A DNA stretch of 64,000 bases from Erythrophleum ivorense (taxonomy: Eukaryota > Streptophyta > Magnoliopsida > Fabales > Fabaceae): NCBI GenBank assembly GCA_026724425.1, contig JAIUCV010000282.1, positions 124,001 through 188,000 of the forward strand. The letters are read 5' to 3'. Shown in pieces: positions 35,395 through 47,399 of the stretch (the stretch's first letter is position 1; every line of letters begins with the position of its first letter). A program made the translations under genes and the position numbers. Under the pieces are notes generated by a model that saw only the letters and a list, made by a program, of their open reading frames with translations, made no database searches and had not been told where the DNA came from.

Positions 35395-36107
35395 CTAACC
35401 TAATCCCATTTTTGCATCAGAACAATTCACCCTTCTTTACAAACCTCCACCACCCCTAACCCATTTTCTTCGTTGCCATCCCTCAGTGGTTCTATCCCCA
35501 TTTTCGGTGGCTTCCCTCTTTTGCAGTGGCTTCCACATGCACTGCACCAATTTCCCACCCTATCCACTCACCATTTGTGGCTCCTCTACAACCCCATGAT
35601 CTTTTACTCACAGTGCAACGGTCCCTCTTCCTCTCTTCAACTCGTTCTCTTCTTGGCATTTCTCACAGCATTTCTTGGCTCTCCTTCTACAAGGTATGTA
35701 AATTTATTTTTTCTTTTTGTTCTTTAATTTAGAAGGATTTTCTTTTAAAATGAATTATATATAGGTTTCCTAAATTTTGAAGTGGCAATTTTGATTGATA
35801 ACATCATGTAATTATCTTATCCCATCTATAATTGTATCAAGATTGTCTACTCTATTTACATGGCATTGCATACAAACCTTGTGGATTGAGAAGATTATAA
35901 GAGATTGCCTATTGCCAATATTAGGAGATAAAAGGAGAGATCAATTTCAGTTTTATGTGTGTTACTAGATAGAAATAAAATATCAACTCCTTTAGGGTTT
36001 CAGTGTTAAAGCTCCTTTTCTATAAAAATCATAAAGCAAAAGTTTCTTAACACTTTCTGTTATTGTTCTTTCATTATGAATTGTTGGAATATTGTATTGA
36101 TGCAGGG
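35395..36107 (+). other. Exon-like GC-rich segment and putative intron in the second CACTA
   Basis: 35395-35692 is clearly richer in C and G than its surroundings and open in two plus-strand frames (35473-35727 and 35526-35732). It ends in a textbook splice donor, AAG|GTATGT at 35693. A matching acceptor, TTGATGCAG|G, is at about 36106. The segment lies upstream of the transposase-associated codons, so it may be a leader exon of the transposase gene or a captured host fragment. I do not recognise the encoded residues. Confidence 0.45.
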
Positions 36108-36321
36108 TTTTAGTTTGAAGAAAGGGTTTAAGGCCTGAGAAACTTCTATTTTTAAGTAGTCATGCTACCAATTTTTCTTTGAGATATAAATTGAAACAAA
36201 AGAATAATTAAATAAAGTATAATTGGGCAATATTTAGTAGAATAATAGGTAGAAATCGAAGCATGTTAAGAGTCACTAACCACATTTCTCTCAATTTAGT
36301 TCTTGTTAGATCGAAAAGGCA

Positions 36322-36498
36322 TGGATTAAAAATGGATGTCTGCCAATCGTCTCTCTAGGGAATATAAGGATGGAGTGAAAGAGTTAATTAGGTTTGCATT
36401 TAAGTATGCAAAAGACCCTAGTAATTAGATTTTTACAGTGTCCAAAACAACCAAATAACACAAACTATGGAAATTATGTGATGAGATTCATGAAAGAT
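36322..36498 (+). pseudogene. CACTA transposase-associated domain joined to a Ulp1-like protease segment
   Basis: From 36322 the plus strand reads Met-Asp-stop, then KWMSANRLSREYKDGVKELI and FAFKYAKDPSN, the amino end of a CACTA transposase (PF13963-type). Near 36425 the frame shifts and the residues become LQCPKQPNNTNYGNYVMRFM, the catalytic-Cys region of CACTA-borne Ulp1 (C48) proteases. The family pattern is D-C-G-Y-Y-V; here it is N-Y-G-N-Y-V, so the nucleophilic Cys is lost. The gene's middle is missing, so an internal deletion has fused start and end. The Athila-like element cuts the frame at 36498, and the frame continues at 50143. Confidence 0.75.
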
Positions 36499-38053
36499 TG
36501 TTGCTTTCTTTTTGAAAGCGTATACGCAAGTATATGTATCGTAACAGTAATAAAGTGATGAATAGAGTATCATTCCCACGAGGATTTATCGCTAAGTTAA
36601 TTGCTAAGTACTAAATTTGTACACCTTAATCTAAATCAAGCTAATAATAAAAAGGTGATATGAAATTAAACTAAACTAAAGACATAAAAAAAAAAAAAAG
36701 AGAGATGCCATTCTAGATAAAATTGGAAAGCAAAATGATTTGAGATTATGACTTCCCCTAACATTTCATATGAACTAATTACCTCTCCTTATCTTGCTCT
36801 TAATGTCATTAATAGCCTAGGACTCCAATTTACCTATAAGCATCTTCCGAATTACATATAGGCATTCCCCTAACCAATCCATAATTCCTTATGCAATTAA
36901 ATTAGAGGCTTAATCAAGAATATGTACTAATATGGCTATATGAGGCTAGTAGGTATATTCCTATCCTACAAGCGAATCAATCCACTCAACATTACAAATT
37001 TCATGAACCCACACTACACAATCCATGATCAAGTCCTAAAATCCCTTTTCCAAATTCATTTAGGTTACCCAAATCATCTAATGGTTTTCACACACTTAGA
37101 AGCATGAAGCATAAGGAATGAGTAATTAAATCATATCATTAATTTCAAATAAAGAAAGTAAATATAACATATTATAAGCTAGAGTTAATCACAATCCCAA
37201 ATTAACAAGTTTAGCTTATAACTACAGAAATACCAACATTAAAAACAGAGCATAAATCAAATGGGCAAAGAAATACAAGAAAAAGCAAGAGAAGAAGAGA
37301 AAAACTAAATTAATTGGTGAATCTTCCTCAAACTCAAGCTTCTTCCATGGCATTTGAAGCTCCAAACCCTTCTTTTCCTTCCCTAAAACCTTCAGAATGG
37401 CGGCCTCCCTGAAAAAAGGGCCAAAGACCCTTTAAAACCCTAAAAAATGTAGCTAAAAAAGTGGTGCGTCTTGCCTTTTTTACAAACTGTGCTGTAGCAA
37501 CGATTAGAAGCGCTGCTGCTCAAATGAATTATTTTTTAGCAGAGGTGAAAAGCACCGCGACACACAATTTTACGTCGCGACTAAATTAGCTTTTGTTTCT
37601 CCATAAGCCGCGGTGCTGCATTTTCTTTAGCAATGGTTTTGAGCTCCATCTTTTGTTCTTTTGTCTTTTCTTCTTTTTCTTTTTCTTTTTGATCATTTTT
37701 CAACAAATCTTCTTAATGTTTGTTGCTTTGCATGCCAACACTTTTAAACTTGTTTCTTTATAATTGTAACCCTACAAAAATATAAAATTCATCTAATTAA
37801 TATTTATAAACTAGTAACAAAAGTTAAATAATTTAACAATCTAAAAATCTAGATAAAAACATAAGTTACTATTTATACTTAACTAATTCAAAAAATTAAC
37901 TCAAAATCAAAGAAAGAAAATCAAATTTCACTAAATATTAACTTGGTTAAAATTTATTAATTTTATATATAAAAAAACATAAAATAAGTTCAATATTCAT
38001 GTGATAAGTTCCTTAAACTATTAAAAAAATCATGATAACTTAGAAACTTATCA
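36499..38053 (-). repeat. Athila-like 3' LTR
   Basis: 1555 bp. On the plus strand it runs from TGTTGCTTTC to AACTTATCA. It is closely similar to 48551-50142, with scattered substitutions and a few indels. It contains the ATCATTCCCACGAGGA motif and, at about 37470-37630, a GC-rich patch with GCGCTGC/CACCGCG motifs. Confidence 0.95.
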
Positions 38054-38077
38054 CACTCCTAAACTTACCTTTTTACT
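38054..38077 (-). other. Polypurine tract of the Athila-like element
   Basis: The minus strand reads AAAAAGGTAAGTTTAGGAGTG directly before the LTR start TGATAAG. Position and purine bias fit the plus-strand primer site. Confidence 0.7.
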
Positions 38078-40647
38078 TGTCCCCAAGTAAAGCCATATTA
38101 AACAACAAAATTCCTACCTACTCAAGATTTCATATTTAGAATGATAGATAGATGCCTTCAACAAATGCATTAAGAAGTATAATTAATGAGAAAATGAAGT
38201 AATGCATATAAGTTTTAGAATTCAAGAGTTAATTTTTCAAACCCATGATGTGTGTGTGAAAAACCATGCTAAAATCTAATTGTAAGCCTTAGAATAATTT
38301 ATGTAGATTAAACTACACAATAAATCTCTCCTTTAAAAGCTTCATACACTTGCTCTTCTACCCTCTCTCCACTAATGTAGGCCATTGCATAACCCATCAA
38401 TAGGTCTTTTAAGATTGTAATAGGGCTTATGGTCATGGCTATTACAAGAAAAATGATATATGAAAAATTTATGAACAAAATTCAAGAGAATAACCATTAA
38501 ACACAATAATAGAAGATAAAATTCTCCCTCTTTCTTTTATTTTCCTTTCCTTCTTTTTTTTTTATTCCACCTCATTTTGTTTTCTTCTTTTTTCTTCTTT
38601 TCACTTTTGTGCACCCAAACTTAGCTCATTTTGATCCATCAAAATTTTTTTTTGGTTAATTCTTTGGCTACCCTTTTTTTCCTTTTAATTCCTCTTTCTA
38701 ATCATCATATTTTTCATGTCTCTCAAGAAACAAAGAATCATACAATCATTGTTTCTACACTTCTAATTTGCATGTCTCTCATGAGAAAACAACAATTATT
38801 CACATCAAACCCATATTATACCTTATTTCATGCCTAAAGCTTCTTTTCCACATAATAGTAAATGTTAATTATTCTCTTGAAAAAGGGTAAGAATATTGTT
38901 TTTCTGGCTAAAGGTCATTAATGTGGTTAAAAAGAAGAAATTTCATGCAATTGTATGCATATTCACTTAAGGCTCAATGAGGTACTAGTGATATGCTTTG
39001 AAAAAAATTAAGCTTTAAGTCTCAAACGTAAACAATGAATGCCTAAATCACTTTAATAGATCATACAAAGCCTAAAATTTCACCTTAAAAGGCTATAAAG
39101 CAAGTTCTAAAGTCTGAAGTTTAAGTTCAATCACATAGTCTAATCCATATACATTACTTAAAACTAACAATTGTCTTAAGCAAGGTGATGTGTACCAAAA
39201 AAGTCTCAATGAGTGAGGAAAACATTGCCATTAACAATCAATCTCATCTAGAAATTGCATTAACAAACATTTTCTATCATTTATACACTATTAAGAAATG
39301 AAGTTCCTCAATGGCATCTAACATCAACTAAAATAAATAAATACAAGATAGGTAGGCAAAACTTAAATTCAAAAATTTTGAAAAAATAGGGAGTTTTTCG
39401 ATAAAATTTTGCATAAAAATATAAACAATCAAAAGTAACAAAATTCACATTTTCAATTTGACTTTCCTATCCCCAAACTTAAAATGAACATTGCCCTTAA
39501 TGTTCAAAGCACGACATAACATAAGAGTAGTAAGGGGTCAAGAAAACTACCTTGATATGCTTTGTTCTTTGTTCACTTCAAGATCCTCCAAACTAAAAGG
39601 TAATAACAATAACGCACCTCATTATGGAATGATTCTTTCAATCTCAACCTAACAATATAACCAAAATTAACATTGTACAACTCAACTAGTATAGCAACAA
39701 AATATTATTAAACAAAGCAAGTGCATATTTTTGCCAAAAACGAGTTGTAATGACATTATGGTGGAATCCACCCAGCAAACGTCCAATTAGCCTCATGAAC
39801 AAAAATTTTGGAAACATCTTAATATACTAAAAATGTGATCAAGCTAAATTTGCATGTTGACAGCCACACAATTAGTCCCATAAAATTCAGCAAATGATGT
39901 AGCATACAGCAAGTTCCAGCAGCTTGTCAAAACAGGGTAGTGTGTATTCAAATGCAAATAAATAACTCATCTGAACTTCAAATCATATGAACTAAATTTT
40001 CCTAGAAACTAGACAAGCAAAGGAAAATTTTGACACATATTTCATGTAAAAATTCAATTCAATGTGTTCCCGATAAATTTATAAAGTCAGGTCACAAACA
40101 TATACAGCAAAATAGAACATTGACTAGAAACATGTGAAAATGATGTAGCAAATGAATTCAATTAGTTATAAAATTTTAATGCCTAAGACAAGACATTAAA
40201 ATAAACGTACCAAAAGAAATTCATGACAAGATTTAAAGCTGATTGCTCCCAAAAAAAATTTTCAAGTCATGCCACAACAATCATACTCATTCACAATAGC
40301 ACAAGGAAAAAAAATTAAGAATGAAAAGCATACAAAGGGAATAATATTCAACATGTAAACACACCACACACCATTATGAACCCAATAAAAGGAATATAAA
40401 ATTGATTGGAAATCACTCCCTAAATTGCATGCTTCAGCTACTCTACTCTTTTTCCTTCAACCAACAACAATCTTAAGCATTCAATGTTAGCGGGCTCTGA
40501 AGGAAAGAAAGTCAGGGGTTAGAAAAACAACAAAAATAAATAAATTGATTTATTTATTTTTACTCTTATATTTTTATTTATTTATGCATGGGTTGCCTCC
40601 CAAGAAGTGCTTGTTTTATAGTCTTCAACCTAACTTTACATCAAAAC
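38078..40647 (-). other. Athila-like 3' non-coding region
   Basis: About 2.6 kb of AT-rich sequence between the ORF stop and the 3' LTR, without coding homology. The GTTGCCTCCCAAGAAGTGCT motif at 40592-40611 (on the minus strand, containing TTGGGAGGCAACC) is one I recall in other plant Ty3-gypsy 3' regions. The short open frame 38631-38837 looks non-coding. Confidence 0.6.
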
Positions 40648-40796
40648 CTAATCATAGGTGTCAAAAACTATAATTGCCTTGCTCTCTTTCTTCCTTGGAT
40701 AAGTAGGTTTCAACAACAATGGGTGTTCTTTCCATTTGAGAACATGTGATTTCTCACCCAATAGCTTCATTGGAACACATGTTTTGGCTGACATAA
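40648..40796 (-). pseudogene. Athila-like ORF, carboxyl tail beyond the inserted LTR
   Basis: If the LTR at 40797-47394 and one CATAA are skipped, the gag-derived frame continues in phase through SAKTCVPMKLLGEKSHVLK, basic and Pro-containing residues, and ends in FDTYD plus a stop at 40648-40650. The residues match no protease or RT motif that I know, so the ancestral element already ended its ORF here. Confidence 0.6.
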
Positions 40797-41968
40797 TGTA
40801 ATACTCAGTCCCTCCATAAACGTGAGAAACACGATGTTCGGTTTCTCCATAAACTTAAAAAATAAGCTAAATATAAAAGGAAGTCCTCGAAATAGAAGGA
40901 ATTGGGACCAACTAAAATTATGATAAAATTTTAAATATTAAAAAATGAGGATTTGAGGTTTGAGATGCCTAAAAACCAGAGCCAGAAGAGCTCAGAAAAT
41001 TTGCCGAAGAAAGTAGGGGCATTTTTGTAATTTTTGAAAAAATTTGAAAACTCATAGGAGGGCTTTTTAAACAAAAAATTTGAGCTTTCTGAGGTTCTCA
41101 GAGGCCTTGAATACCATGGGAACCCCTAGAACAGTCGAAACCCCTCTGGTGAGCGATTTTGGCTGTTAGTTGACCGAAATTTTAACCGAATAGTTCGGAA
41201 TGGTTTTAGATCCTTTTTGAGTGATTCCAAAGGCAATTATTATGATTAAGAACCTAAGGAATATAATGGAAAAGATGGATTTTGAAAAGGAGTTGAAATG
41301 AGATCAAACAGATAAACCATGGATTAGGGACTAAAATGAAAAGTTAAAAAAGTATGTTGACTTTACCCTTTTTCTTTTAAAATCACATCCAGCCCTTCTC
41401 CTTCCTCTCCATTGACGTTTTTCTGGTCTGAAACAGATTTGAAAGTGGCACACCAAGGGAAGAGAAGAAGGAGGAAAAATTCAAGTCTTTAAGTATGGAA
41501 ATTTGCTTGTTTTTCATGCTTTCTCTCCACCAATCTCTTCTCCTCTTTTTCCCTCTTCTTCTCTATGATTTTTCTGAAGTTTTGAGGGCTGTTTTGAAGG
41601 GAGAACAGAGGGGAAATTTCAAAAATCAAGTAAGGAGGCCAAAGAAGGCAAAGAGCAAGCAAAGAAAAGTAAGAAAACAAGGTAAAATTTTCATTCTTTG
41701 GTAGTTTCTCCCTCCCCCTTCCTCTTGCACGAATTTGGCCACCATGAGCCCAATTCTTAAGGGCTATTTTCTGTCCAATTTATGGAGGGATTAGGGGTTT
41801 TAGGTGGCAAGGATTAAGAATGAACCAATAGAATCAAGAAATGAGCATTAGGAAACAAGATAGAATCATTAGGGATCCAAATGCTCCCTTGCAAATCTGA
41901 TTTTATATGAATTTTTTTAGGCTTAATTGAATGTTAAAACATCCTCCTAAGATCTCTAAGAGGCTTCC

Positions 41969-44900
41969 TGTGACACCTTAACCTCTAGCTCATACCCAAC
42001 GTGCCACTAGCCCATATGGGCGATGCGGAACTCACAAGGGAGACACTATCTCTACCTTATGCTTACTCTCTCTAAGGCACTATGTGTGGGTAGAGCTCCA
42101 CTTAGAAGTAACATGGACCGGTTGAGCTCTCTCTCTGATTCCTCATGTTCAATTACTCTTTCCTAACTCATTTCAATCCCCACTATATGCTTAAGACTCA
42201 TGGAAAGCAAAAAGGGATTGGAGACATGCATTTTCGCTAGTGGCAGATTTTGCTTCTTTTCTGGGCTAACTTTGGAAATGCATAACTAAATGCAGAAAAA
42301 TCGTAACTGCATGATCTGGGTCATTCTAGAAATTTTGAGACGTCTACTTCATGCTAAAAATACTTAGAAGTCTCAATCTCTTGCTCATTCTGCGTTTGAC
42401 ATCGAAATAGTTCACTGGTCAGAGGGGACTTCTTTGCTGTCACAGTTTACTGATATGGACTTTGAAAATGTCTAACTAATTCCACAAAAATCCAATGCTC
42501 ATAAACTCTATCTCTATGGAAAGATGTGGATGTTAGCTAGAGGAGACAAATATCTCCAGATCAGTCCACCAAGCCAATTCCCCGGAAACCGATGAAACAG
42601 TACCTCGGGTCTGGTTGGGGGTCTGATTCTGGGCAGGAACTTCGAAATTGCATAACTTCCTCTCTGGACCTCTAAATGAGGTGCTTACAGTTCCTACAAG
42701 TCACTGTGACCATCTAGTTTCTGTGTATAAAATTTCGTAGCCATTGGACTACGTTTGCCCCTCGGATGACACATTTCTCAAACTGACCAAATGAACAGTG
42801 ATTTTCTGAAATCCGAATTTCTGATGTCAACTTGGATGAATCATAGAAAATGCTATAGACCTCTAAATGACATGAACTCTAGCTTCCCAGAAAGCTTTAA
42901 ACATAATCTAGCTACATGTCAAATCTCATGGCTAGAAGAGGTCATATGGCTATTCTATGACATCATGTGCAAATGGCCCTTTCTTGGCCAAAAGTGAAGC
43001 TAATGGGTCCAATCTTAAGTTTTCTACTTCTATGACTCCTTGAGCACATGAGAAAGCATCTTTAGGAGCTATCAATCATGCCTCAAGTGTCTAATAACTT
43101 AGATTGGGGAAACTCACTACCCCATGCCCACTTATGCACCCATATATACTAGGCTACCATTGGTTCTTTCTCATTCAACCATAGCTTTTCATTCATCATA
43201 AATCTCATTCTCATACATACACCATTAATACATACATTGTCTTACAACATTTGTACATGCTACATCATATATATCATTTACATTTCATGTACAAGATACA
43301 TATACTATGTATTACAAAAGGTCTTTACATTCTTCTTCATCTCTATCCCTAGCCTCATGCTTGGTGGTGGTTGCTCCCATCTCTAATCTCACTTGGGCCA
43401 CCTGGCATGGTTGGATGGTGGAGAGGGGGGTGAGATTCGGAGAATCTCAGTAGTTCAACTCTCATTCAAACATACATATATTGCATGCAACAAGTCTCAT
43501 TATGCGTGTATGGCATGTTAGCATATAAAACATGATGAAAACATTTAAGACATGTGAAATGGCCATGGATAACATTCATGAGCTCACTGAGTACTTGGGT
43601 CGGCCTCACCCCTTCCCTTATGGCTTTTGGATTTGCCTTCCCGTACTTTTAGAGGTACTTAGACTCACCCTTACTCTTTGGGAGTCTACCTCACTTTTGG
43701 GAGACATGGCTCAACCAACTTAGGGCTTCGGCTCATCCTCACCTTGGCTATAGGGTTATTGGCTTTCCCATTTCCTCAAGCAAACCAATCAAGCATTTAA
43801 AACATCATCTCAATCATATCACATAATCATGCTAACACACTTCTCATAGCTCATATCATTCATACACACAAGCAAGACAATGTAAACACACAATTATGCA
43901 TGAGAGAAAGTGGAGAGAACTACCTTTGTTAGCTATTCTCAACTTGTTCTGTCAATTGACTCCTCCCTTGTTGGTTTCACTACACCTCTAGATGGGAGAG
44001 TTCCCTCTTGAGCCTAACCACACAAAAGCATGGAATTAATACCTTACTACTTAATTCTTAAGCTAGGGATTACTTCTACTCAGCTCTATTGAGCTTCTCA
44101 CTCTAGGTCTTTCCTCTCTCTAAGGCCCATGAGCTATCCCTCTCTTTTCTCAACGCTTAAGAAAGGGGAAAAGCAAGAAAGAGAAGACTATCTACTTCTA
44201 ATCTCTCTCAAGAATGGTTTCCCACTCTCTCTCCTCTGAACCAGACTCAAGACCTAACCATTTCTATCATCTGAACCGTAGGAAAGAGGGGAAAAGGGGA
44301 GAAAGGCAACTTGCTAAGAGGAAGCCATGAGAATTCATACCTTTCTTGTGCTTTCCTCTTCTCTTTAGCTTCTCTCTCTCTCCTCCGCCCTTTGCTCTCT
44401 CCTAAGACGAGTTGAGTCGGTTAGAAGAAGAAAGAAGAGATTTGGAAGCTTTTAAAAGTCAAATTCTCTTTTTCTCACTTTTCTGGACCGCTCTCGCTAT
44501 AGCGAGTTAGTGACCTCGCTATGGCGAGCTCGTGTCTGTTCCAGACTTCTGCCTTCGCTATGGCGTCGCTACGGCGAGATCGTGTTTGTTCCAGACCTCT
44601 GCCTTCGCTATAGCGCCGCTATGGCGAGCAACTCCCTGGTCTCTATATGGAATGCCATACTCACTATAGCTAGGAACAATTTCGCTACGGCGAGCACCTC
44701 ACTGGTCTCTATATGGAATGCCGCACTCGCTATAGCTAGGAACATACTCGCTACGGCGAAGAGGCATTCTCGCTATGGCGATTCCATACCTCGCTATGGC
44801 GAGAAGACTTAGAAAATTCTCAGCTCTTCGAAAATTTTCTAGCTTCTCTTTTCCTTTCCTTTTCTCATTTCTTTTCTCTTTTCTTTTCTGGGTTGTTACA
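41969..44900 (+). mobile_element. Family-L solo LTR (L6) inserted in L5, opposite orientation
   Basis: Begins TGTGACACC and ends GGGTTGTTACA. Flanking pentamers CTTCC (41964-41968) and CTCCC (44901-44905) match at 4 of 5 bases. Its full length aligns with L3 (18466-21379) with only modest divergence. Removing it rejoins the L5 sequence seen intact in L4 around 32530-32600. Confidence 0.92.
44493..44804. repeat. Cluster of CTCGCTATAGCGAG-type palindromes in L6
   Basis: Perfect CTCGCTATAGCGAG at 44493-44506, followed by more than ten variants (CTCGCTATGGCGAG, CGCTACGGCGAG, CTCGCTATAGCTAGG). The array is about 80 bp longer than in L3 because a unit of roughly 60 bp around GTTTGTTCCAGACxTCTGCC is duplicated, and another containing TGGTCTCTATATGGAATGCC. 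Confidence 0.9.
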
Positions 44901-47399
44901 CTCCCCACATGCTTCCTCCTTCAAGAAAACAAAGAGAACTCCATGGAAGGCCAATGCACTCATAGTCTTGGCCTAAGCAAGTTCACCTAACTAAGGAGAG
45001 TTTTAAATTTTTCTAAGGCCATTTTCAAGTCATATATGGTGAATGAATATAAGAGGAGGCTTTGGAAAAAAATTAGAACTCATAGGAAGTGAATTAGTGC
45101 TTTAGGTTCCATATTATGACCTAAAGAAGCAACATGTGTTTAGGCTCCTTATTTTAATTGTGTGATGACTCTAAGAGACTTAAATGGAGTCAAGAGTCAT
45201 ATTTAAGAAGAAAGGATAGAGCCTAGAAGTTAAGGGGTGTTGCTTCATTAGGTACCTATATGGACCATAATGAGGCTTATAAGGCAAGTTAGGGTCTATG
45301 CAATTTGTGTAGCTTTAGAATTCATTCCATGAGCCTAATTAACTTCCTTAAATCATGTCTAGCCCAAGAGAAACCCTCCCCACACTTTTGTGAGTGTATA
45401 GTCGAGGCAAAGAAGGGAAATCCAAGGAGAAAAGTGTGTAGATTTGCACAAGGTAGTTCTTTCCATCTTCTCTCATGCATAGATATGTGTTTAGCTTATT
45501 TTAGAATGTGTGTATGTGTATTTTCAAGTTATGAAAAGTATGCTAGCATACCTTTACATGCCATGATCCTTGATTCCATGTTATGTTTTAAATGACTACA
45601 TGACGTTTGTATGAGTTTGCTTGAGTGTGGAGAGGCCAAGAACTCTTCCCTTTGGTGAGGATGGGCCAAGAACCCTTGAGTTTGGTTGAGACAAAGCAAA
45701 GAGTCTTTCAAAAGCAAAGTGGACTCCCAAGAGTATGGTTAAGTCTAAAGTGCTCAAGAAATAGGTGAGGTAAGTCCAAAACCCATGAGGAGAAGTGTGA
45801 GGCCAATCCAAACACTTGGTAAGCTCTTGAATGATTTTTATGAGTTACTCACATGCCAAGTTTGCTTTTAAAATGTCTATGGCTTTTATTTTCTCCATAC
45901 ATGCATTTGTAAAGCTTGCTTGCACATATTATGTATGATTGAATGGGAGATGAGCTATTGGGATTCTTTAAATCTCATGCCCTCCTCTCCAATGATCTAG
46001 CATGCTAGGTGGACCAAGTAATTATGGTGAAGGGAGCCAACAACCATGAAGAAGAGAGATTGACAAGCTTATACCTTGTTTTGTTCATTTTGGAACCATA
46101 ATGATGGTTCATGATGTATATGATGTTATAAATGTACTATGAACCTTGAGACATGTATAAATATGATATTACATGATGTTTAAATGTATGAATATGATGT
46201 AAGCCTTCTAGCCTACATTTTGAGCATGAGATGCCAAATTATGCAATGTGAAAGTATGATGAAATGTGCATAAGTGTGGGTTGAATAGCCAAAATGAGAT
46301 GCATGAGATTTGGGACCATTTGGGCAGCTCACTTAAGTCTCAAATGTACTTTTAGACTTGTCCAAAAGGTGCCAAGACCAAGGAAAATCCATTTGGCAAC
46401 TTTGGCACCCTATACATCACTTTTTGGCTAAATGAGTTAGTCTTGATTTGAGATTTTGCATGAAATTAGGTCTCATTGAGATATTTCTGAGAAGCTAAAG
46501 ATCATAATTTTATGAGGTCTACATAATATTTGATAATTTTTCAAAAGTTGGCAAAATTTATGGAAATGGTCTGATACACTGTTACAATGGTCCGAAATTG
46601 TTTTCTGTCACATGAGACTCAAATGGTGTCCAATTGGGGTGAAATTTTATACGGAGAAACTAGGAAATCACAGTGACTCATGACATCTAGAAGCATCTCA
46701 TTTTGAGGCCTAGAGAGAAAGATATGAATTTTTGAAGTTTCTACCCAGTATTAGTAACCTTGCCCGACCAGAAGTACTGTTCCATCGAATTCTGAGTTCT
46801 GGGCTTGATGAACTAATCTAAAGATATTTTTTCCTCTCTAGTTGACATACACATATTTCCATATTGGTATCATTTGTATGGATTGGATTTTTTCGAAATT
46901 AATTGGACATTTTTGAAGTTCATATCAGTAAACTGTAATAGCATCAGGACCCAGTCTGACCTCCAGACATTTTTGCATGTCAAACGCTCTATGTGTGGGA
47001 TGTTATGACTTGTATATATTTTTATCATAAATTAGACATCCCAAGATTACATGATTTCAATATTTCTAGAATTAGTTATGATTTTCCAAAGTTTGCCCAG
47101 AAAAGAGGCTAATTCTGGCCGAAAATGAACTTCCATTTTCCATGCTCCATTTCGGTTTCCATGAGTTGTGGGCATAATTTTGTGATGTAAAGGAGTTGTA
47201 TTAATGTAATTAAATATGGAAAAGTATAGCGTGTGCCCATATGGCCCAGGGAACTCCGAAAGAAAAAATTTATACATAGAGGTAAATAAGCAAGGAATGC
47301 CTTATTTTAATGCCATCTTCTCTTATTCTTGTGTAATTCATGGCATGAGATTTAGAAGTAATATGAGACAAAGCTAGAAATTTATGGTGTTACACATAA

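Larger units (their letters stand above)
40797..47394 (-). mobile_element. Family-L solo LTR (L5) holding a second family-L LTR
   Basis: Begins TGTAATACTC and ends GGTGTTACA, with perfect CATAA target duplications at 40792-40796 and 47395-47399. Its own length is about 3.66 kb, split by L6. It aligns with L2 and L4 in the same orientation. Confidence 0.93.

Noticed and set aside
42791..42997. Open frame similar to the one at 19319-19540
   Set aside because: The similarity is explained by the two copies of the family-L LTR; no reading frame is kept across copies L3, L6 and L8.
44510..44812. 100-codon frame with repeated SLVSIWNA units
   Set aside because: The repeats come from the palindrome array in the LTR; the same array in L3 does not keep the frame.
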